Below, piece by piece: positions 11,726 through 22,761 of a stretch of DNA of 64,000 nucleotides. Below the pieces are notes generated by a model. That model ran no database searches and had not been told where the DNA came from. It saw nothing but the letters and a program-made list of their open reading frames with translations. The DNA is taken from assembly GCF_002776525.5 (NCBI RefSeq), contig NC_045443.1, forward strand, positions 41,827,492 to 41,891,491, given 5' to 3'. The position numbers and the translations under genes are program-made. The stretch comes from Piliocolobus tephrosceles. Lineage: Eukaryota; Chordata; Mammalia; Primates; Cercopithecidae. Positions within the stretch are counted from its first letter, which is position 1. Each line of letters starts with the position of its first letter.

Positions 11726-11738
11726 AAGTTTCATTTGG
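11726..11738. repeat. Target-site duplication, 3' copy of HNRNPA3 retrocopy
   Basis: Pairs with 9792-9804, directly after an A-run. Confidence 0.75.
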
Positions 11739-11777
11739 TTATAAAATAAATGACTGCTAATGTTCAATACATATATT

Positions 11778-12268
11778 TGTTTTATATTTCTGCTTTAACA
11801 AATCACTACAAACTCAGTGGCTAAATTAACAAATTTATCCTGCAGTTCTAGAGATCAGAAGTTCAAAATGGGTCTCCCTAAGCAAACATCAAGGTGTCAG
11901 TAGGGCTATGTTCCTTCTGGAGGCTCTAAGAAAAAACTTGTTTTCTTGCATTTTACAGCTTCTAGAGAATGTCCACATTTCTTGACTCATGGCCACCTTC
12001 CAACTTCAAAGCCAGAGATGACCAGTCAAGTCTCACACTGCTTCACACTGACACATACTCAACTACCTCCCTCTCCCACAATTAAAAGGCCCCTTGTGAT
12101 TACACTGGGCCCAGCTAGATAATCCACAATAATCTCCTCATTTTCAAGTCAGCCGATTAACAACCTTAATTTCTTTTGCAAATCTAATCTCCCTTTGCCA
12201 TGTAACAATATATTCACTGGTTCTGGGGATTAGTTTGTGGACAGCTGACTATCAATCAGCCTGCCACA
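11778..12268 (-). mobile_element. MaLR (MLT1-type) LTR, 3' LTR of split provirus
   Basis: The reverse complement shows the MaLR LTR layout, ending at 12268 with 'ctgccaca' as its inverted start. Wording ('ggtgtcagtagggctatgttccttctggaggctct', 'gattacactgggccc', 'gataatcca') closely parallels the LTR at 21420-21915. Flanking bases 'atatt' and 'atata' could be a decayed 5-bp target duplication of one provirus. Subfamily not assigned. Non-coding. Confidence 0.75.
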
Positions 12269-12385
12269 GTCTTTCTCCTGACCCCCAAAGATTCACATCC
12301 ATTGTACATGCAAAAGTCCCCCAAATTTCCAGCCCACTGAAGTATCAACTCAAAGGTCCATCTAAATCTTAATCAGTTCAGAAGT
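12269..12385 (-). mobile_element. MaLR internal sequence, left part
   Basis: 'cccccaaagattcacatcc...catgcaaaagtcccccaaa...gtatcaactcaaaggtcc' matches the reverse-complement layout of MaLR internal sequence next to a 3' LTR. It is cut by the L1M insertion; the rest resumes at about 20040. Confidence 0.6.
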
Positions 12386-13578
12386 CCCAAGAACCACACA
12401 TTAGAACGATGGTGAAATAAGACTTTCCAGCCCTCAATCCCCTGATAGAAACATCAATTAGAAGAACTATCAACACATAACAATACCATACAAAAGCTAA
12501 GAAAACCAAGTGAGAGATTGCAGCACCTGGGTGTGGCACAGAAAAAAGAAAAGGCATATTGAAGAGAGCAGTAAGGACAATTTTACATTACCCATCTCAC
12601 CTTTCCTCAGTGTCAGGCAGCATAGCATGGAAAGCAATAATCTTAGGGAAAGGAAATAAAAATGAGCACTTGACTTTGTTTCAGAGTCCAAAAATAGGCC
12701 TGACTCAGTAAAACCCAACACTAGGCATGACTCCACAGCCACAGACTCTAGGCTGAAACCCACATATTGAGCCTCCAAACTCATTCGAGTGCCAAACCGG
12801 ATCCCACAGCCTCAAGCTCCAGGCTGGCCAATCGGACTTGGTCTTTGGGCTGCCCCACTGTCAGCCTATCCCCAGTAGCCTCAGGCTCTGAAACAAGCTC
12901 AACATTAGATTGGGCCCCACAGACCCAGGCTCCAGACCCATTCCAGAAACAAGCACTTGCAGCAGCCACAGGCTCTGGACCACCCCCAGAGCTGAGCTGG
13001 GCTTCACTTTCCTAGGCTTCAGACCTAACCTAGCACCAGGCTGGCAGCCTCTATCCATAGGGGCCAGGCTAAAGCTGGGTCTAAGGATGCCCATTCCATC
13101 AGCAGGGCAGTGACCATGGACTATGGCTCCAGGCTAGCTCCACAGACCCAATCAGTGAGTCCAGGCAACAGGCCCGCCAAACTGCTAACCCAGACACCAG
13201 GACAGCCTGTCTGAGAACTCCAGCAATAAGTCTTCCCACCGACCATGCCAGACAACCTTCCTAGAATCTATGAACTGGCTGACTGGTGAAGAGCTTTCCC
13301 AGACAAAGCCAGTCTGCAAAGACTAGCATAAGTCCCTACTTCTTCAAATGCACTGATTTTAACAGAAGCAACAAGAAACATAAAAAGCCAAGGAGATATA
13401 ACACCACCAAAAGTGCATAATAATCTCCCAATAGCTGACCCCAAAGAAATGAAAACATATAAACTTCATGACAAAGCATCCAAAACAATTGTTTTAATGA
13501 AGCTCAGAAAACCTTAAGGAAGTACACATAAATAATTCAAAAAAATCAGGAAAACAGTAGGAGATCAAAATTAGAAGT

Positions 13579-14090
13579 TTAACTCTTTTCCCATTTGCCC
13601 CATGAATACTCACTAGCAGCGCCTGCAGCTGCAGTGTTTACTCTGGGTTAACTTTGCCATGAAATATCTTGCTTTTATTATTATTTTTACAATGTTCCAG
13701 TATATAGGCTTTAGAAACAAAAGACATCATTCTATTTATAGCATTCTGTTTTTAATAGTGGCATTTCCATTTAAAAATATAGTAATTCTCAATTGCTAAA
13801 ATGTCAAATCCTAGAAAATGTAGCATTCCTATGCAGATGTTAACATTGTTTTTGAACAGTTGTTGGCCAAAGACTAATCTGATGAATCTGATTTTTCCAA
13901 AATTGATTATTCTGGTGATTTAAATAATTCTGATGTTAGTTCTGTTTAGAAATAACTCCAAAAACTTTATATTTTATTTTCGCATTGCAAATCAGTCTGA
14001 TTTCCTTTGGCCTCAAAAAGCATGTTTATGTAAAATTAAATGAGTGCTGGAAGTGAGCTGCACTTTTTTTCTAAACAGAAAAGGGATTAA
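13579..14090 (+). mobile_element. piggyBac-type element, PGBD4/MER75-related, internally deleted
   Basis: TTAA occurs at both edges (13579-13582 and 14087-14090), as expected for piggyBac insertion. The left end reads ctcttttccc and the right end gaaaaggga, an approximate inverted pair. From 13801 the frame reads MSNPRKCSIPM, and from about 13879 DESDFSKIDYSGD. Both match the N-terminus of human PGBD4 as I remember it (MSNPRK-SIPM; DESDFSEIDDSD). The catalytic domain is absent: the sequence goes from this acidic N-terminal stretch to a short non-coding 3' part. It sits inside the ORF1 region of the L1M. The interval includes both TTAA copies. Confidence 0.75.
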
Positions 14091-14348
14091 TGAAAAGTTT
14101 AAAATTATATTTAGAAAAACACAAATTCTTCAGCTAAAAAACACAGTGCACAAAATAAGTGCAATGGACAGTAATACCAACAGAATGATCAATTGGAAGA
14201 AAGGATCTGTGAACTCAAAGATAGATTATTTGAAAATATACAGTCAGAAAAGAAAAAAGAAGGAAATGGAAAGAAGAAAGTTTACAGGATTTATGGGATG
14301 GCATCAGGAGTTTAAGAAGCAGGAAGAAACAGACAAGTAAAAAAGCAT

Positions 14349-14370
14349 ACACACACACACACACACACAC
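14349..14370. repeat. (CA)n microsatellite
   Basis: Eleven AC units at the poly-A side of the following antisense L1 fragment. Confidence 0.95.
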
Positions 14371-14657
14371 TTTAAGTTCTGGGATCCATGTGCAGAATGT
14401 GCAGGTTTGTTACACAGGTACACACGTGCCATGTGGCTTGCTGCACCCATCAACCTGTCATCTACATTAAGTATTTATCCTAATGCTATCCCTCCCCTAG
14501 CCCTCTACCCCCCAACAGGCCCCAGTGTGTGATGTTCCCCTCCCCGTGTCCATGTGTTCTCATTGTTCAACTCCCACTTATGAGTGAGAACATGTGGTGT
14601 TTGGTTTTCTGTTTCTGTGTTAGTTTGCTGAGAATGATGGTTTCCAGCTGCTTTAAA
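14371..14657 (-). mobile_element. L1PA 3' fragment
   Basis: Reverse complement of the L1PA 3' end: 'actttaagttctgggatcc', 'gcaggtttgttacacaggta', 'gttctcattgttcaactccc', 'gtttgctgagaatgatgg'. It covers the end of ORF2 and the 3'UTR only (5'-truncated). Nested in the older L1M. Confidence 0.9.
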
Positions 14658-15309
14658 GAAATAGTAGCAGAAAACATTTCAAATCTGGAGAAAGATATTC
14701 AGATACAGAAAGGTCAACGGTCTTCAACCAGATTCAATCCAAATAAGACTATATCGTGACATATTATAATCAAACTGTCAAAAATCAAAGACAAAAAAAA
14801 TCCTAAAACTAGTAAAAGAGCCAAATCACATATAAAGGAGTTCCAATAAAGCTAACAGAAGTTTTATCAACAGAAGTCTTACAGACCAGGAGAAAGTTGG
14901 GTGATATCAAAAGTATAGAAGTAAAAAAAAAAAAAAAAAAAAAACTGCCAACAAAGAATACTGAACCCTGCAAACACTCCCTTCAAAAATGAAGGAGAGA
15001 TAAAGACTTTACCAAACAAACAAAAGCTAAGGAAGTTCATCATCACCGGACCTGTCTTACAAGAAATGCTAAAGGGAGTTCTTCAAGCTGAAAGGAAAGG
15101 ATGCTAATTAGTAACATGAAAACATCTGAAATATAAAACTCATGGGTAAAATGAAGTACAAAGTCAAATTTAGAATACTCTAATACTATAATGGTAGTGT
15201 GTACATCACTTATATCTTTAGTATGAAGGTTAAAAGTCAAAACTATTTAAAAATAATAAAAGCTACAATAACTTGTGAAGGAATACACGATATAAAAAGA
15301 GGCAAACTA

Positions 15310-15601
15310 GGCCGGGTGCGGTGGCTCAAGCCTGTAATCCCAGCACTTTGGGAGGCCGAGACGGGCGGATCATGAGGTCAGGAGATCGAGACCATCCTGG
15401 CTAACCCTGTGAAACCCCGTCTCTACAAAAAAAATACAAAAAACTAGCCAGGCGAGGTGGCGGGCACCTGTAGTCCCAGCTACTCAGGAGGCTGAGGCAG
15501 GAGAATGGCGTAAACCCAGGAGGTGGAGCTTGCAGTGAGCTGAGATCCGGCCACTGCACTCCAGCCTGGGCCACAGAGCAAGACGCTGCCTCAAAAAAAA
15601 A
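15310..15601 (+). mobile_element. AluY (Old World monkey type)
   Basis: Full-length, with 'ggctcaagcctgtaatcc' and 'gatccggccactgcactcc'. The 15-bp duplication 'aaaaagaggcaaact' flanks it exactly (15294-15308 and 15602-15616). Inserted in L1M. Confidence 0.95.
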
Positions 15602-16565
15602 AAAAAGAGGCAAACTGTGCCTTAAAAAATAAAATAAAATGTAGGCAGGGAGTTGCAGTAAATGCATAGAGTTTTTCTTGTGAGATCAAAGTTAGGTTGT
15701 TATCAGCTTAATATAGTCTATTATAACTACAAAATGTTTTATGTAAGCCTGTGGTAACTACAAAGAAAAAATCTATAATAAATACATAAAAGATGAAAGG
15801 AAAGGAATCAAAGAATACCAGCAGAGGAAATCACCTAAGCACAAAGGAAGACAACAAGAGAGGAGGAAAGGAATAAATAATGTCCAAAACTACCATAAAA
15901 CAATTAACATAATGCCTGTAGTAAGTTCTTACCTATCAATAATTACCTTGAAAGCAAATGGATTAAATTCTGCTATCAAAAGACATAAAGTGGCTGAATG
16001 TATTTTAAAAATAAAAAGCAAGACCCAGATACATGCTGCCTATAAGAGACTCACTTCACTTTTAACAACACATGAAAACTGAAAGTGAAGGTATAAAAAA
16101 TAAATTCCATGAAAATGGAAAACAAAATAGAACAGGATAGCTATGCTTACATCAAATAAAATAGACTTTAAGACAAAAACTGTAAAATGAGACAAAGTAC
16201 ATTATAAAATGATAGAGATAAACTTATCAAGATGATATATAACAATTGTAAATATAAATGCACTTTACATCAGTGCACCTAAATATATAAAGCAAATATT
16301 AACATATCTAAAAGAAGAGATAGACTGCAATACAATACAATAGCAATAGGGAACTTTAATACTCTACTTTCAGCAATGAACAGATCATTCAGACAGAAAA
16401 TCAATAAGGAAACATTTAATTTAAACTACACTTTAGGTCAAATGGATCTAACAGACATATAAAGAACATTTCATCCAACAGCAGCAGCATACTCATTCTT
16501 TCTCAAGCGCTCATGGAACACACTCCAGGATACATCATATGTTAGACCATTAAAGAAGTTTTACC

Positions 16566-16868
16566 GGCCGGGCGCGGTGGCTCAAGCCTGTAATCCCAGC
16601 ACTTTGGGAGGCCGAGACGGGCGGATCATGAGGTCAGGAGATCGAGACCATCCTGGCTAACACGGTGAAACCCCGTCTCTACCAAAAAATACAAAAAACT
16701 AGCCGGGCATGGTGGCGGGCGCCTGCAGTCCCAGCTACTCAGGAGGCTGAGGCAGGAGAATGGCGTGAACCCGGGAGGCGGAGCTTGCAGTGAGCTGAGA
16801 TCCGGCCACTGCACTCCAGCCTGGGTGACAGAGCAAGACTCCGTCTCAAAAAGAAAAAAAAAAAAAAA
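16566..16868 (+). mobile_element. AluY (Old World monkey type)
   Basis: Begins 'ggccgggcgcggtggctcaa' and carries 'gatccggccactgcactcc'. Duplication 'aagttttacc' at 16556-16565 and 16869-16878. Inserted in the L1M endonuclease region. Confidence 0.95.
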
Positions 16869-16931
16869 AAGTTTTACCAAATTTAAAAATAATGAAACCA
16901 TATCATGTACCTTTTCTAACCACAATGGTAT

Positions 16932-17309
16932 TGCCATGGTTTAAGTGTATATGTCCTTCCGAGATTCAAATGTTGGAACCTAATACATAATGTGATATTA
17001 TTAAGAGATGGGGCCTTTTGGAAAGTCATGAGTGATCCACTTTCATGAATGAGATTAATGCTCTCATGAGAGAGATTGAAGGAAGCACCCTAGAGTCTCT
17101 TGCCCTTCTGCCATGTGAGGATACAGCATTCATCCCTCCCTCCCACCATGTGAAGACACAAAGAAGGTGCAATCTATGAGGAATGGCCGTCACCAGACAC
17201 GGAATCTGCTGGCACCTTGATCTTGGACTTCTTAGCTTCCAGAATTGTGAGAAATAAAAAAATTACCCAATCTAAGATACTTTGTTGTAGTAGCCAGAAG
17301 AGATTAACA
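16932..17309 (+). mobile_element. MaLR LTR (MST/MLT1-type), solo, inside L1M
   Basis: 'tgccatggtttaagtgtatatgtcc' through 'gaatctgctggcaccttgatcttggacttc...' to 'agattaaca' follows the MaLR LTR layout. L1M ORF2 reads 'ccacaatggtat' before it and 'atatgaaactagaaatc' after it, so this is an insertion into L1M. Confidence 0.8.
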
Positions 17310-18774
17310 TAGATATGAAACTAGAAATCAGTAATAGAAGAATTCTACAAAATTTGCTAATACATAAAAGTTAACATGCTCATGAACAACCAATTGGTCA
17401 AAAAAGAAATTAAAAGGGAAATTATAAGGGAAGGGGAAATTAGAAGACATCTTGAAACAAATGAGAATTGACACAACATACCAAAACTTAAAGGATGCAG
17501 CAAAACAGTTATCAAAGGTAAGTTTATAGCAACAAACGCCTACACTTAAAAAAAGAGAAAATCTCAAACAAATAACCTAAAGTTACAACTAAATGAACTA
17601 TAAAAAGAAAAAGAAAGTAGGACCACAGTTACTACAGGGAATGAAATAATAAAGATCAGAGCAGAAATAAATGAAAGAGACTAAAATTAATAGAAAAAAT
17701 AAATGAAACAGTTGTTTTCTAACGAAGATAAACAAAATTGACATGCCTTTAGCGAAGAAATCTAAGAAAAAAGAGAAAAGACTCAAAAAAATAAAATCAG
17801 AAATGAAAGAGGAGATATTATAACTGATACCACAGAAATACGAAACATCATAAGACTACTATGAACAATTATATGCCAATTAGATAAACCTAGAAGTTTA
17901 AGTGTATATGTCTAGGAATGAATACATTCCTAGACACACACAACCTACCAAGACTAAATCATGAAAAAAATGAAAAATCTGAACAGACAAATAACTTGTA
18001 AGGAAATTGAATCAATAATAAAAAGTCCTTTATCAAAGAAAAGTCCAAGGTCTGATGGTTTCACTGCTAAACTCTATTTAAATAACTAATACCAATCCTT
18101 CTCAAACTCTTCCAAAAGAAAATGAAGAGAGAATAAATTCCAAATTTATCTTATAAGGCCAGCATTACTATGACACCAAAGCCAAACAAAGATACTACAA
18201 GAAAATTACAGGCCAATATTGCTGATGAACAGAGATGCAATCATCCTCAACAAAATACTAGCAAACCAAACTCAACAGCATATTAAAAGTATCATTCACC
18301 ATGATCAAGTAGGATTTATCCCAAGCATGCAAGAATGGCTCAACATACACAAATCTATAAATGTAATACACCAAATTAACAGAATAAAGGACAAAATCCA
18401 CATGATAATTTCAATATTTGCAGAAAAACGTTTGACAAAATTCAACATCATTTCATGATAAAAACTCTCAATAAATGTATAGAAGAAATGTATCTCAACA
18501 CAATAAAGCTCAGATATAACAAAACTACAGCTAACATTACACTCAACAGTTAAAAGTTGAAGGCTTTTCCTCTAAAATAAGGAAAAAGATAAGGATATGC
18601 CCTATCTTGCCACTTAATTTATCCCTATTTGCATTTGACATCATCTTATATCTAGAAAATCCTGAAGATGCCACCAAAAAATTGTCAGAACTAATAAATG
18701 ATTTCAGTATAGTTTCAGGATACAAAATCAATATACAAACAAAAAGTAGTGTTTCTATATATTAACAATAAACT

Positions 18775-19088
18775 GGTCAGGTGCGGTGGCTCACACCTGT
18801 AATCCGAGCATTTTGTGAGGCTGAGGCGGTTGGCTCACTCGAGGTGAGGAGATCGAAACTGGCCTGGCCAACGTGGCGAAACCCTGTCTCTACTAAAAAT
18901 ACAAAAATTAGCCAGTTGTGGTGACAAGTGCCTGTAATCCCAGCTACTTGGGAGGCTGATGCAGGAGAATAATTTGAACCCAGGAGGCAGAAGTTGCAGT
19001 GAGCCTAGATTGCACCACTGCACTCCAGCCTAGGTGAAAGAGTGAGACTCCATCTTAAAAAAAAAAAAAAAGAAAGAAAAAAAAAAAG
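18775..19088 (+). mobile_element. Older Alu (S/J-type)
   Basis: Diverged dimeric Alu with a mixed A/G tail, inserted between the reverse-transcriptase and later part of L1M ORF2 ('attaacaataaact' before, 'gaactacctgaaaaag' after). Confidence 0.9.
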
Positions 19089-19483
19089 AACTACCTGAAA
19101 AAGAAATCATGAAAACAATCTCATTTACAATGGCTATGAAAAAAATAAAATACTTACATATAAATTTAATCAAGAAGGTGAAAGATCTGTACACTGAAAC
19201 TATAAAACACTGATGAAAGAAAAGAAGAAGATACAAATAAATGAAAAGATATCATTTGGTCATGGATTCAAAGAATTAATATTGTTAAAATGTCCACACA
19301 ATCCAAAATGATCTACAGATTTACTGTAACCCTTACTGAAATTCCAATAACATTTTTCTTTATTCATTCATCCATTGGTGACCATTAATTAGGTTGATCT
19401 CACATCTTGGCCATTATGAATAATGCTGCAAAGAACATAAGAATGCAAATGAATGCATAAAGAAAATCTGGTATGTATGTGTT

Positions 19484-19520
19484 TGTGTGTGTGTGTGTAT
19501 ATATATATACACACACACAC
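19484..19520. repeat. (TG)n(TA)n(CA)n palindromic microsatellite
   Basis: A (TG)n run passes into (TA)n and then (CA)n, so the tract is its own reverse complement. It grew from the L1M 3' region 'tggta...acacaatggaatact'. Confidence 0.9.
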
Positions 19521-20037
19521 AATGGAATACTATTCCATCTCAAAGAAGAAAATCCTGTTATTTGAGACAACATGGATCAACCTGGAAGACATTATGTAAA
19601 GTGAAGTAAACCCGTCACAGAAAGAAAATACCACATGATCTCACTTATATGTGGGATCTTAAAAAGTTGAACTTATAGGAGCAGAAAGTAGAATAGTAGT
19701 TACCAGGGTCTCGGGATGGGAGGTAGTTGTTGGGGAGATGTTAGCCAAAGGATACCAAAATTCAATTAGATGGCAAAATATGCTCAAGAGGTCTATGGTA
19801 CAACATAATGACTATAATAATAATACATCATATTCTTTAAAATTTCAAACAGATTTTAAGTGTTCTCACCACAAAAAATTATAACTACATGAGGTAATGA
19901 ATATGTTAATTAGCTCAATTTAGCCATTCCACAACGCATATTTCAAAACACTGTGTTGTACACAATAAATATATACAATTTTGTCAATTTAAAAATGATT
20001 AAATGTGAAGTAATAAAAACATAAAACAAAAACAAAA

Positions 20038-21419
20038 GTCTCAAATCTCACCATCCAAAACATCTAAAACAGGTATGAGAAAGGCATTGCATATAATCCA
20101 TTCTGAGGGACACCTTGAAACATGCTATCTGCTCCCAAAAATACAATGGTAAGGCAGATAAAGGTGATAGTTCTAAATATTCTCATTCAAAAAGGGAGAA
20201 AATGGAAGAAAGAAACAAAAAAAAAAAACAGTTGCCATACCCAAGCAATTTTAAAATCCAGTCAGGCAAACACCACTTGGTTTCAAGGTCTAGAAATAAG
20301 CTTCTGTAATTATTGGCTACACCCTCTGGAATCAGCTCCATGCTCTGGGCTCTGAGTTCTGCCCTTTGAATTAAACTTCCTTTTTCATGAAAGATAGCTT
20401 CATAGAAAGATGTTTACAGCCAAGTTAGCCTGTTTTTTGCTTGTAGAATTTTGGGGATCCAACAGCTTCTTTCACTTTATTCTCTCACTGATTCTTTCAG
20501 GCCACGCCAGCAGCAATTTTACTGGCATAATACTCTTAAGAACCTTGCAGATCTCCCATGTACATCATGGGGATTCACTCCATTAAACAAAAAAGGCTCC
20601 TCCATAGATATTCCTTGGATAATTCCACCCCTATTTGTGACCTCTGCTGAAATGGTTGAGGGGATCTGTGAGTCATATGTTCTTCAAAGAGCCCTCAATG
20701 TAACTGAATACTGTGACCTTTTGATATTTCTGAGGCACTAGCAAAATATTTTCTAGTCACATCCTTGGCTTTCTTTTCAGACTAGGTATTCCTGACAGTG
20801 AATATCCTATTTTAACATGTTTTGGATTCTGAATAGGTTGATAATTTCTCAAATATCAAGTTATGAATATGTTTTGCTTAACAATTATTCCTTAAATCTC
20901 TCTCTCCTCTCACATTACTACAAACAGCAAGAAAAAGCCAGAGTGCACCTTCAACACTTTTGTTGCTTAGAAATCACCTTAGCTAAAATCTAAGTTCATT
21001 GTTTACAAGTTTTGATTTCCACATAACCACAGGGTACAATTCAGCTAAGTTTTCTGCCACTATATGAGAAGGGTCCCCTTTCCTCCGGTTTATAATAAAA
21101 ATTCCTTATTTCCATCTGAACCCTCAATGGCAGTTCCTTTAATGTCTATACCTCACCAATGCTCTCCTTATGATGATTTAGAAATACTCAGAGGTGATTT
21201 AGATTTTCTCTCTACCATGCTCTTCACTTTCTTCTCAGTCCTCACTAGTAGAGTCACCAATATCCATATTTCTACTGAAAGTCTATTTAAGGCAATCCAG
21301 GCTTTTTCTATCATGCTCCTCAAAATTCATCCAACATCTGCCCATTGCCCAATTCCAAAGCCACTTCCATATTTTTTAGGTATTTCTTACACCAGCACCC
21401 CACTTTCATGAACCAAAAT
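20038..21419 (-). mobile_element. MaLR internal sequence, right part
   Basis: Directly after the L1M tail the sequence resumes with 'aagtctcaaatctcacc...catctaaaacaggtatgag' and 'gctcccaaaaatacaatggtaaggcagataaagg...aaaaagggagaaa'. These are reverse-complement MaLR internal motifs. It ends with 'aggtatttcttacaccagcaccccact', the usual junction to the 5' LTR. Open frames at 20451-20741 and 21064-21411 show no preserved gene. No retroviral enzyme domains are seen. Confidence 0.65.
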
Positions 21420-21915
21420 TTCTATGAGTTTCCTATTGCTGCTCAAACAAATCACCACAAACTTAGTGACTTAAATCAACACAAATCTATCATTGCACAG
21501 TTCTGGAGATCAGAAGTCCAAAATGAGTCTCATTGCTCTAAAATCAAGGTATCAATAGCACTACATTCCTTCTGGAGGCTCTAAGAGAAAATTCATTTTC
21601 TTGCCTTTTTCAGCTTCTAAAAACGGCCTGCAGTCCTTGGCTTGTGGCCCACTATCATCTTTAAAGCCACCAGTGACCAGACTAGTTTTTCTCATATCAC
21701 ATCACTCTACACTGACTCTTCTGCTTCCTTCTCCGCATTTTAAAAGATTCTTCTGATTACACAGGGCTCACCCAGATAATCTATGATAGCCTCCTAATCT
21801 TAAATTTAGCTGATGAGCAATCTTAACTTCCCCTTGCCATATAACGTAACCGATTCTTTGGTTCCAAGAATTAAGACATGAACATCTACGCAGGACCATT
21901 ATTCTGCCCACCATA
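21420..21915 (-). mobile_element. MaLR (MLT1-type) LTR, 5' LTR of split provirus
   Basis: Reverse-complement LTR from 'tttctatgagtttcctattgctgc' to 'attctgcccaccata'. It is the partner of 11778-12268, with internal sequence attached on its left as expected for a minus-strand provirus. Confidence 0.75.
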
Positions 21916-21974
21916 ATATATCTTTACATAATGATAAATTTTCAATTCTGCGCTATTAATATAGCATACCATGT

Positions 21975-22320
21975 AACCTGGCCCCTGCTTTCCTCATATG
22001 CTTTATTTCATATCATATGCCCTATGTTTCTATTTCTCTAGACTTCCTCCATTTTCTAAAATGCACACTCATTCCATGCTCAGAACCTTGCTCACACACT
22101 AGTCCCTTTGCCTATCTCCATAGCTTCTCTTCTCCAGACTACTCTTATATATCCTTCAACTATAAGCTTAAATGACTATTCTTCAAAGATGGTTCCCCTG
22201 AGCCAGAGACTCCCATTACTAAAATATAGATTCTCAGTATATCTTCAGTTTTTCTTCATATAATTTATCTTAATGGTGATTAGGTCAGTAACTATGTAAT
22301 TGTTCAACGGCTATTTTTAA
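21975..22320 (+). mobile_element. L2 LINE fragment (tentative)
   Basis: 'cctggcccctgctttcctcatatgc', 'ctcacacactagtccctttgcct' and 'aactataagcttaaatg...tcaaagatggttccc' follow the order of the L2 3' region. Confidence 0.5.
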
Positions 22321-22334
22321 GACACTATGAAGTC

Positions 22335-22580
22335 AAAGTTAAGTTCCAACTTCTTCATTTGTTGTGTGCCTAACACCTAGCAGTATGCTAGTTTCACAAC
22401 AATAACTTATTTGATTGAATGAACGTAACTCGCTTAATTGTCATAACAATAATCACTTTATAATTCAGGATACTGAAGCTTAGAGAAATTAAGGAACTTC
22501 ACCACAGTAAAACAACTAATGAAATTCTACATCAGTATATCTTGTTTCTAACTGCATCTCTTAATCACTGTGTTATTCCA
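22335..22580 (+). mobile_element. MIR SINE fossil
   Basis: 'tgtgtgcctaacacctagcagtatgctag', 'gtcataacaataatcac' and 'gatactgaagcttagagaaattaaggaac' match the MIR head and core. Confidence 0.65.
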
Positions 22581-22710
22581 CTCTATTTGGGCACCAACAG
22601 CCATCACTTCAAAGTGCACAGATGCTCACCAACCAACATACTGAAGACAAATTAATGCCACCTCGATTTCCTCAATGCAGTTACCTTTGCCTGCTAAAGT
22701 TCATGGTCTA

Positions 22711-22761
22711 CTACCAAATGCCTATTTCATTCTTCTGCTACCAAATACCTATTTCATTCTT
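22711..22761. repeat. Two-copy tandem repeat, 27-bp period
   Basis: 'ctaccaaatgcctatttcat...' and 'ctaccaaatacctatttcat...' with one substitution over 24 bp, separated by 'ctg'. Confidence 0.85.

Larger units (their letters stand above)
12386..20037 (+). mobile_element. Near-full-length L1M element, multiply interrupted
   Basis: Order along the plus strand: 5'UTR with CAGGCTCCAG-type repeats (about 12740-13160), ORF1 region (about 13350-13580 and 14091-15000), ORF2 endonuclease part (about 15620-16900), reverse-transcriptase part (about 17310-18770, including 'atgatcaagtaggatttatccc'), and a 3'UTR ending in an A-rich tail near 20037. All frames are broken by many stops. It is interrupted at 13583, 14371, 15310, 16566, 16932 and 18775. 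After removing insertions about 5.5 kb remains. The 5' boundary is approximate. Confidence 0.8.
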
